A stretch of DNA of 64,000 bases. It comes from Theristus sp. LFF4_11 (Eukaryota > Nematoda > Chromadorea > Monhysterida > Xyalidae). Below are positions 55,101 through 64,000 of the stretch, piece by piece. Both the position numbers and the translations under genes were made by a program. Numbering within the stretch: position 1 is the first letter of the stretch; every line of letters starts with the position of its first letter. The DNA is taken from assembly GCA_030248135.1 (NCBI GenBank), contig JASANC010005666.1:1-64000 (forward strand), written 5' to 3'. The notes under the pieces are model-generated. The model was not told the origin of the DNA and made no database searches. It saw only the letters and a list, made by a program, of their open reading frames with translations.

Positions 55101-58100
55101 GAGGGCTGTGCACTACTTTGAGGGCTGTGCACCACTTTGAGGGCTGTGCACTACTTTGAGGGCTGTGCACCACTTTGAGGGCTGTGCACTACTTTGAGGG
55201 CTGTGCACCACTTTGAGGGCTGTGCACTACTTTGAGGGCTGTGCACCACTTTGAGGGCTGTGCACTACTTTGAGGGCTGTGCACCACTTTGAGGGCTGTG
55301 CACCACTTTGAGGGCTGTGCACTACTTTGAGGGCTGTGCACTACTTTGAGGGCTGTGCACCACTTTGAGGGCTGTGCACTACTTTGAGGGCTGTGCACTA
55401 CTTTGAGGGCTGTGCACTACTTTGAGGGCTGTACACCACTTTGAGGGCTGTGCACATTTGCAAGGCAGCCGGTGCGATGACGCCTTGCGTTGTAGCCTGC
55501 CGCATGCGACGCCTCCACGACCGACGTCATGCTGGGCACCGTGCTGCACACGGCGCTGCCGATCTCGTGCTGTATGCTCGCTTCGGCCTTGCTGGTGCAT
55601 CTGCCGACCAAGTACCCGTTCAATCTGGCCACGGTGATGGCGTAGTGAGTTTTTTGGCGGGACGCTCTCACACCGACGTTTTTTTTTGTTTTTGTGTGTC
55701 CATTTTTAACATGGGCATGGTGATGTAACGGTTGTTCAGCGAGTACAGTAGGTTTTAACTGATTTTAACCAACCTGCCATTTCGCAGAAATAGAGAGCGA
55801 ACGAAGAAAGAACGGGATCGGATTTTTGCCAAGAAAACGCATTTAGCCACAAATACTGGTGTTTGATTTCAACCATACCCGATACCATTCGTTATTCTCA
55901 GAATTGTAATGCAAAGAGTGTCGAATGCGGTGTATTATTTCTCAACACCGTATTATTAATCACCGGTTAACAAGAAGCACACTTTTTGAAAAAAACGGTT
56001 TGCCACGCAGCTGGCAGCGCGCTGTGCTCGACGACGCCATCAAACACACTGGCTTGGCGGGTGAGTCCGAATTGGACACGTTTGCAGCGGTGATCGTCGC
56101 ATTGCTGGTGATCGTGTTGGTTGGCTGTGTCACGCTGGTGCTGCTGTTGTTGTTGCGATACGACTGTTTTCGAGTGCGGCTTTTTTGTTGTTGGGATTTT
56201 TAGGCGATGTTTTTCAGCCAGGGCTGACCCAGAGACGCGTACAGAACGCCATTGAGTAGGGCGCCCATCGAGTTTTCTGTCATTAAGTGCCTATACATCC
56301 CTCGGCGGGGCTCGATCCCCCGAGTGCACAGACAAGAGTCTGACGCACTACCACCAGGCCACGAGCGGTGACAATTTGCAATTTTTCTTGGTTTCGTATC
56401 ACTTTTGATTCCAATACAATCAAGATGGTTTGGTTGGCGTTTTTTGTTTCGAAGTTCCTGTCTTAGTACTCGGCGGTTGTTTCAAAATTGACCAAAATTT
56501 CACACGAGCGAATTCGACGGCACAACAAAGCGCCGCAAACCGCAACTGCGATTTTGTAAAAGTTATCCACGTAAACGTTCGACAGTTTTTCTGTTTTCCG
56601 TTTCAGTTCATCCGCCTGTGGGTGTACGCAGCAATGGCGACGATCACCTGCTGTGCCGCACTGACGCTTTGCTGGTTCGGAGTTGTTTGTTTGTTGTTGA
56701 AATAAAAAAAACCAAAGCTAGCACCGTAGTTTTGAAGAATAAACTCGCATGTGCTGTGTGGCCCGTGTGTACTGTAAGACCCTGTAGTTTCCAGGCATAA
56801 GCGGTATTCACGACGCAGTATTTAGTGACACGTAACTGTGTTAAAACATAGCCACGCGATCACTAAATACCGCTTCATGAATGCCCCTTTATTGCGGTGA
56901 AACCGAGTCGAATATTTTGGCGCGTTCACTGTGATAGTGTTTACTCAGTTTCAATCCAATGTCGGCCAAACCAAGCCGCTCATTCCAATTCCGTGTGTCA
57001 GGCTGATTGCGATCGAAGCAAACGTCGCCGTCGACCTATTCACCGTTGCTTTACTGTGCTACAATTGCGCTGCACTGGCCGTGATCACGATCGCATTGGA
57101 AACGCCGTTCAAAGTTGTGCGAAATGTTGGTTCGGCCGATTTACGAGATGCTTTTTTTTGGTTTTGTTTTAGACATGAACCGCTACCGTCCTGTGATCAG
57201 ACTGGATTCGCTGCATTGGAATGAGAAACCCATGATCAAATCAAATCGGACGCACTGAAAGAGTGAAGTCAATTAGCAATTACTTGTATACCCGTGCTGA
57301 AAAGTGTGCACACGTTGTACCCGTGCTTTAATGTTGTGTTGCGCAAACCCGTGCTACCCGCGCTGGGGGGTTTCATTGCATACTGCTGAGCGTTGTCATG
57401 CTGAGAATTTGTGCACATGCCTGTACCCGTGCCATAGGGTCTCGTTGCGTACCCGTGCCGACAGCAAAATGCTCAATTGTGTAATAGCCGACCTGCCCAA
57501 CTGCAGGTGATCTTCGTGTCGAACTGTGCGATTTTGTCGGCGTTGCTCGCGCGATTGCTGTCGTTCACGAGCGTTTGGCTGATCATGGCGCTCGCGAGCA
57601 TCTGGGGTAACGATTTTTACTTTTTTTCTACTGTTTTATATTAAAATTTTTGTTTTGTTTGGTCCACAGTCAAACTGTAGAACATTGGCGATTTGTGCGT
57701 TCCTTTTTGCTTTTGAATCTGTCCATGCTGGTTGGCTGCGTCGAGCTCGGCCGGACCAATCGGTGAGCCGAAATTAGAAAAAAAACAGTCAATCAATCAG
57801 CTCATCGTTCATGATTTATAGCTATCGAGAGAGAAAAAGTGAAAAAATCATTGCGGAAAAAAGGAATCACAGCGTTTTTTTTCTCGATTTTCAGACATCT
57901 TCTCCGTTCTGGCGCCATGCGGCCCGCTGCGTTTGCTCGTCGAGAAAGCGGACAACATGGAGGACATGCGTCGATTGGCGCCCGCAATCGTCTTTGGTTC
58001 GATTGGTGGCCTTTCGGGAGAACTTTTTTTTGAGTTTGAGAGACGAAATTTTTTGGTGTTGGAAATCTGTTGTCCCGTTCACGGCTTGATTCGGATTCGG

Positions 58101-60056
58101 TTTGATGTGTTGATTCATCATTATTCATGGTGGATTGGATGTATTGAACTTTGTGCGTGACTGGTCGGTCGACACAGAACTTGGTGCACTCGACCTACCA
58201 ATCAAAGCGGTTCGAATGATTTCAATCCACCCAATCAGCTAGCTGCACACACCAAATGTTTTACGCGCAGCAGGTTGCATGATGAAAGGAGAACGGAAGA
58301 CCACTGGCAAAAACCGCTCAGCGAAGTCGACAACAACGAAATCGTCGAAGACAATGGCCGATACGAGCACCAGTGTAACATGCGCCGCTTCTGGCTCGTC
58401 ACGCGTTTCAATCAATCGGAATGCGAAACGCTCAAAACAGCTGTTGCTTACCAAAACAGCCAATGCGCCACCTGGTATATCGCTATTGGTTTTTTTGTTG
58501 TTGAAATTTTCTTTGGTTTCTTTGCCGTGTGAGAATTCTTCTTTGTATGATTGCCGGATTTTGTAACGAATTCAGCTGGTGGAGCGATGTTTTGACCCAG
58601 TTCACCGGTTTTGACCAATCAGCACACTTGATTAGGGGTGTCCAGCCAGTTCGAGTTCTCGCATTCAGGAGGTGATCGAAAAAAACATATCCCTCACTTG
58701 TGGCCTTACTAACGCGAGAAAAAAACCAAAAAAAAATCGGTGCGACTCCGCACTGAACAGCAAGAATAACATCGTAGTCAATCAACCTGTTCGCACACGA
58801 AATGCATTCAGGGGCATTCATGAAGTTGTATTTAATGACCGCGTAACTATATGTTTTAACACAGCTACGTGTGCACCAAATGCTGCTTCATGAATGCCGC
58901 TTTAGTAAAATTCGGAACGCGGTTCTCGAAATGCGCGCAGGCTGTCATCAGCTGCCTTTCATCTGTCAGTCGGACGCGGCGACACAGGCCTCTGATGTGT
59001 CCGACGATGAGTACAAAGACGCTCGATCACTCGAGCACATCAGTGCGGCACACTCTGTCAGTACGGTGATCAGCGATGATACATGTGAGCGGTTCGGTTT
59101 TTTGTTGTTGTTTTTTTTCTGAACTTTCGGGTGGATCACAACTGGTGAGACGACAACACCAACAATTGGCCAGTTTGCTTTTTAGCCGCTAAAATGCCGG
59201 ATTCGGACAATGGCTATCATGTCATTCTTCTTTGCCCTTGAAAAACCAAATACAACACGCTAATTGGCTGCATTGTCAGCCACGCCAATGAGATCGAGAG
59301 AAACGAATGCAGCCAGTCAGCGGCGCGCTGCATACGGATGATGGATAACTTCGGTGAGTTTTCTCTTAAATTGTGTGTCCTCCAGCGGATTCGATCCACG
59401 TCGGCATGGGTGATTTCATGTTCCTGTCGATGTTGGTCGCGTCCACGGCGTACAACGGCGCCTACACGCTGTCACCCCTGGTCGCTTATTGCGCCGTGTC
59501 TGCCGTAAGCGAGAAGTCATTCAGTCGGTTTTTTTTAATTTTTGGTATTTCGCGAAACGCAGGAAATCTTGTGAAACTCAAGCTCCGTTCAGCACACGTA
59601 TACGGAGACGGGATGATATGAATCAAAGAAAGGCCTGTAATCGAAAACTAAATTGAAACAGCGTTCTTTTTGTTTTTTTTTAATTTCTGGATGGTTCACG
59701 TGTACAAAAGGGCACTTTTGCACTTCAATGATTTCAGTCGAATGTTGCACAGTGATAAACAACCAAAACACACACACGCATGCGCTAGTGCACGCATGTC
59801 TGCTGGTGTGTTTGTTTGTGACTGGGCAACATTATGAAAGAACGTTGAAAGTGCATGGTCTTCAGACAATGACCATCATGATGAAAAAGTGAGTTTTCAG
59901 GGTCTGGTCGTAACACTTCGAATCGCTCTATCCACCGACGTCGCCGTACCCGCGTTGCCAATTTCGTTTCTGCTTTGTGTCGCTATCTATTTTCTATCGG
60001 AGTTTGTTGCTATCGATTATGTGCTGTGTAATTCGGTGCGCCAAATTATGCTTTGA
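52125..60056 (+). CDS. PSEN: Divergent presenilin, gamma-secretase catalytic subunit
   Basis: Multi-pass intramembrane aspartyl protease. Exons: 52125-52304, 55496-55644, 56011-56173, 56607-~56692, 57002-57113, 57507-57606, 57895-57996, ~58271-58474, 58941-59084, 59386-59504 and 59901-60056, about 505 aa. The N-terminal exon is hydrophilic (cytosolic). TM1 is near VMLGTVLHTALPISCCMLAS, TM2 near AAVIVALLVIVLVGCVTLVL followed by RYDCFRV, TM4 near NVAVDLFTVALLCYN. TM6 holds SVWLIMALASIWDIFSVLAP with GPLRLLVEKA after it: the catalytic Asp is present but YD is WD. A Ser/Thr/Lys-rich then acidic loop precedes TM7 HVGMGDFMFLSMLVAS (GxGD motif), and PALPISF gives the PAL motif. Nematodes have typical (sel-12, hop-1) and divergent (spe-4) presenilins; which one this is needs phylogeny. 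Intron 1 is almost all minisatellite. The exon 4 donor and exon 8 acceptor are each ambiguous by three bases; exon 7 could end later. Confidence 0.9.
52514..55455 (+). repeat. 19-bp minisatellite, about 155 copies, in presenilin intron 1
   Basis: Uninterrupted tandem array of TTTGAGGGCTGTRCACYAC, 2,942 bp. Units come mainly as ...GTACACCAC or ...GTGCACTAC, with ...GTGCACCAC as the third form and rare CATTG or GCCTG variants. It lies between presenilin exons 1 and 2 and is flanked by sequence resembling a piece at 30128-30240. Confidence 0.97.
56184..56372 (-). repeat. tRNA-derived SINE, copy E
   Basis: TTGTTGTTGGGATTTTTAGG, GATGTTTTTCAGCCAGGGCT, CCTCGGCGGGGCTCGATCCC and the A-box end ACCACCAGGCCACGAGCGG. 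Nearly complete, and starts about 10 bp after the donor of presenilin exon 3. Confidence 0.87.
56800..56888 (+). mobile_element. PIF/Harbinger-like mini-MITE, presenilin intron 4
   Basis: AGCGGTATTCACGACGCAG to GCTTCATGAATGCCCCT, 89 bp, TTA at right and ATA at left. Same family as 11057-11147. Confidence 0.78.
58810..58901 (+). mobile_element. PIF/Harbinger-like mini-MITE, presenilin intron 8
   Basis: AGGGGCATTCATGAAG to GCTTCATGAATGCCGCT, 92 bp, TTA at right and TTC at left. It ends 39 bp before presenilin exon 9. Confidence 0.78.
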
Positions 60057-63000
60057 CGGTTGCATCTTGTGTTCCAGCTCGAAAACAACGGTTTTGATAT
60101 TGTTTGCTCAATTTCGCTCTGGTCTTTGGTCCCGTTTTTTTCTGGTCGCTGTTCGTTATCTTATCTTTTTTTCACAAAACTGCTTTTTTATTGCCCGTTC
60201 AACTCAGTGCCTCCTCTCTGGTAGTATCGTTTTAATGGTTTTTTTTTCAGAACATTCGTTCTTGAATGCGTGAATGTGAAACAAATGTTTATTTTGCGGA
60301 CCTGACTACAGCGGTCTTTTATGGTGTGTTTGTCTGAGCGTTCACTATGCTGGTTTTTTAGTTGTCGTTGTTGTTGTCGTGCTTGGTCATTTCTTCTGCT
60401 GTCTGGTTTCAGCTAGGCCATCGGATAGTTCATGTCCGCATTTGAACGTCGATCCTCGCATTTGAATGCACACAATTCGATCTGTTTGCCAATTGCCGTT
60501 TTTCATCGTATAAACCTACAGCTGATACTCGCGTTCTATCGCCGTGTCTACAGTGCAATCAAAGAGGGCAAAAGTTCAGCCAAATGCGAGCGCACGTCAC
60601 ACTAAACTTCAGAGACATTGAAGCGTAATTTGCCCTTACTGCGCGCACGCTGTGTGTGGGCTGCTGACTCGTGTGCATGCTGCTTCATGTCCTGAACGGA
60701 CGTGAAGAAATTTCGAAATTATGCATGCCACTCTTTTAACGGCTTGATCTGGCGCTGCGCGACACACCGCGCGGGCTGCACTAATCCCCGTCGGAATGCT
60801 CGTTAGGGCGCGAATTTGCGCTTGCTTCCATCATTCAGTTGCAGAAAAAATGAGAAAAAAGTGTTGTAGTTCACGATCACGCCGATGATTATTTGCCAGC
60901 TGCTGCACGGTATATACACTAGCTTTAGCTTGTTTGAAAAGCCGACAATGCCTGTCGGATGCTAGTTAGCGTTTTTTCCCTTAAAAAACTCGTTTCTGAA
61001 TTGCTGATGCTAATATGGACGGGAAATCGAAATGTGTGTGGCATTGACTAGACGATTTTTACGCTCTTTATTCGTTTCAATGCCACTGGCGTTGATCTCA
61101 CGTGACAGTATGGAGCCGTTCACTTTTTTTTCCAAAGGTTCATTCTGTCATCCGGTCCGCTTACCACCCAGCCGTTGTTCCGCTGTGCAGGATGGAATTG
61201 AATAAAGTCACTAATCTGTGTCCTTTGCTTATTTTAATTCACTTTGTTTGAACACAATTTTTTAGGCTGCCGATAAATTTATAACTTTCAGAGCTGGTGA
61301 TTGGTCATTTGGATGTTTTGATTAGTATTTGAACACACATCAGTTGCGTGTTACCTCTGACTTGACTACTCGGAAAGGCTGAGCACACTTTTTCACAGGC
61401 TAGCGATTTTTAATTTGAATTTGCAGCACTGGTTGGTTGGTGCTGTCTAACGGAGTGCACCAAGTGCACCCAATCAGTGTGTGGTTTGCTTTGTAATTGA
61501 ACACAACAACAAATGTGTCGTCATTTTGACTAGACTGTCTGTTTCTCTGAAACGAGCAGGTAAATCGTGTTCCATCCAGTTATATCTGATTCACTAACCA
61601 CGTTTATGAACCGGCATTGCGCTCCACCGCATGTGCGAGTGTTCTAATTTCATCGTCATCGAACTCGTTTGTGTGCACTGCTTTGCCTGCGTCCACCTTC
61701 CCCGGCGAGTTAGTGTCAGCACGGCCACACATTATCAATCACATGAAAACGTGTCCCGGCCGCTCTGAAAATAAGCTATAGCTACTCAGACCATCCATAA
61801 AGAGACGCTGGATAATGCTGACTGACAACGCCCATGTTTATTTGTTCACTTCTTGCTCGTGGCCACGCAGTTGAATGCGTTTTCTCTGAGCTACTACTAC
61901 CGTGCCAGCCATAATTAATGTCGAACTTAAGGGCATTCATGAAGCAGTATTTAGTTACCGCGTAGCGATGTTTTAACACGGTTTAATCCCGCCTCCTCCT
62001 ATACTTTGTGCGAGGTGAAACTGTGAGCTGAGTTAAATGGCACTAACTATGGCTGGTACTGTATGTCAGCCAATTTCGGTCGTACAACGAATTGAGCTTA
62101 ACCGTTTTTACTATTGCCTGATTGTAAGGAACAGTTCCATGCGATTGGTCTTCGGTTAAAGATCGAACGCCGTCGGTTACAGATCGTCTTGAGTGCACCC
62201 ACACTGTGCCGGAGGCATGGCATTTGACAGCACAGTGCAACTCGATAACATATCCAACTTTGTGATTGGTTGGTGATCGCGTGATGCATGTATTCTGTGC
62301 AAACGAAACACACATGCAAACGTTTCGCCAGGTTAGCTGTATAATGCGTCTGTTGCGCGTTGCAAAATGAAGATGTAAATCTTTTTTTCAAGAAGCTCTA
62401 TTTGTGTTTGTCCAACTAAGTAGCTTGTTTTTAAGTAGCGGAGGCTCAAGAACGTCATGAGCATAGTGCAGGCCTAACGAACGCACACGCGTGACATACG
62501 CACATACAATATGTATGTGCCTCTGGCTAGAATGGGTAGACGGTTAGCTTGAGCCACACGGCACAAGAAAATACCTAGGCTAAGCCTCGAATATACAAAG
62601 ACAATGTATATAATATAGCGTTTGTAGACCGAAAGTCAGTGCAACTTAACTATTCAATAAACGGATTTGAGGCTTCAATTTACTGTTATGAATTAAGCTG
62701 CGGTTGTTGGGTGTGGATGGTTATGCGAACTGTGCTAGTAGTATATGTTGCCTGACGCACAGCACGACTGTGACGAAACGAAAATGAGATAACAGCACAT
62801 GGCCCATCGCTTGTTCATACGACGACGACGACGCACATCGGCAATGGCTTGCGTATATTTCACATGAATAACACATTGAAACTTTCTTCTTCGGCATTCA
62901 GCCACGCAAGAATGAATGTTTGTATACGCCAAGGCAATATAACACTCGCGCTCTTTTTCTCTCGCTGTGATCCCCGTATTCATTTCAAGTTTTGCGCCCT

Positions 63001-64000
63001 CCAAGTAATACACACAAAATAAAATATGCATTCTGGCATGTACATGTATACACATTCCACTTAAGCGCGCGCGGCAAAATCTCCCGCAAAGCTGGTCGAT
63101 ACAAGCTTCTGTTTTCACAAGAGGGTGTGAATTAGCTAAAATGAAAACACACGGATCAGGTTTCACATTGTTTCTCTCATTCACGCTCTGTGTGGTACAT
63201 GTGTGTGCGTGTGTGTTTGTTGATGAGAGACTGATATGTGAAAGAATAGCTACAGGAGCGCCGGTCCGTAATCAGATATACGTTCGATATGTAATCTAAT
63301 CCTCGAGATTCTTCCGTCGTCTGTAAGTCACTGCGCTGACGTTGCGCTTGGTCTAATTGCATATCGCTTCTTTTTTCAGTGCGAGTATTTGCTTCTGAAA
63401 CTATGACTTAAAAGATCCCGACTGTCAATGTGCGGCAATTAATTGGAACATTTTAAGGAATCCGATAAGTTTTCAGGGAAAACCGCATTACAACTTGCGG
63501 TCTCTTAGTGTCGGCGCCAAACGGCACCGCTACCGGCTTCTCGAAAAAAATGTTATTCGATCTTGTTCCCGCGTTTCTAATTCGCCCCCGTGGAGCCGGC
63601 ATAAAGAAAACTGAACTCATCTCATGTATACGTATGTCTATATTGCACTCATTTGTACGTGCCGTTTCGATAATGACGTTTTCGTCTTTGTCTGCCGCTC
63701 ACGCGCGCGGAGAGAGCGAAGCAGAACACAAGAGAAACACTGAAAGTCATAAATGCATAAGTGCACTGTAAGTGCAATGTGTTATGCGAAGACAAAACAA
63801 AAAAAAAGTAAACCGCCAGAGGAGAAATTTCCAAAGTGTTTCAGCAGTGGTGAACTCGACGGCGCACCAAATGAAAGCAGCTTAGCTACTTTGCCGAGCT
63901 GAGCAGCTTTTTCTCCTGGCTCTATAGGATTCACATGCGCGCAGCTGCAGCCATGTGCCGCCGTTTCCAGTGTTGTTTGTTTTTTTTGTTCGGCCGCTTT
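60057..64000. other. Intergenic, no gene seen
   Basis: Nearly 4 kb downstream of presenilin. A fragment of the mini-MITE family lies at 61930-61985 (AGGGCATTCATGAAGCAG after TTA), and GATTGG words recur. An antisense open frame of ~149 codons at 62735-63184 has no recognisable domain and no splice partners. I see no tRNA or conserved exon. Confidence 0.6.

Noticed and set aside
52514..55455. CRISPR-like array
   Set aside because: Units abut with no unique spacers and the genome is eukaryotic; it is a minisatellite.
52397..55671. Minus-strand repeat proteins built on QPSKWCTALKVV...SPQS
   Set aside because: A 19-bp unit without stops gives the same peptide in every frame every 57 bp. It lies in presenilin intron 1, with no start context or splice partner.
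62735..63184. Antisense open frame of 149 codons
   Set aside because: No domain, no splice context, composition like the surrounding spacer; not enough to call a gene.

Overview
The window is eukaryotic and reads as an intron-rich nematode. Ten multi-exon protein genes are interrupted by introns with GT donors and short TTTTCAG/TTTCCAG acceptors. Two genes encode the cysteine-rich DB module, which is known essentially only from nematodes. I cannot name the species. All exon models were joined by hand from splice signals, reading phase and family resemblance; exon limits are given in each entry.

Layout. 3.4-16.9 kb, plus strand: a sigma-class glutathione S-transferase; a small single-pass membrane protein; a tandem pair of secreted DB-module proteins; and a membrane-anchored Cu/Zn-superoxide-dismutase-like protein that seems to have lost its copper ligands. 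17.7-31.6 kb, minus strand: deoxyribose-phosphate aldolase (DERA), an aldo-keto reductase, and a Polycomb RING-finger protein of the PCGF3/5 type. 31.9-50.1 kb, plus strand: a large ubiquitin-specific protease of the USP25/28 type with at least 26 exons, a GC-AG intron and a Q-rich C-terminal insert; it is divergently arranged with PCGF. 52.1-60.1 kb, plus strand: a divergent presenilin whose first active-site motif is WD instead of YD and whose first intron carries about 155 copies of a 19-bp minisatellite. I see no convincing gene in 60.1-64 kb.

Much of the remaining DNA is non-autonomous transposon sequence, often with readable target-site duplications: Tc1/mariner-like elements (TA), hAT-like elements (8 bp), PIF/Harbinger-like elements (TTA), a tRNA-derived SINE with a CAA-rich tail, G-run-rich palindromic elements, and several shorter palindromic families. 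Some contribute to or abut splice sites, and one SINE carries a nested MITE.

The genes do not form one pathway. They cover redox and detoxification metabolism (GST, aldo-keto reductase, SOD-like), nucleoside catabolism (DERA), chromatin (PCGF), deubiquitination (USP) and intramembrane proteolysis (presenilin). The most notable items are the copper-less SOD ectodomain protein, the WD presenilin, the intronic minisatellite and the dense layering of elements around splice sites.
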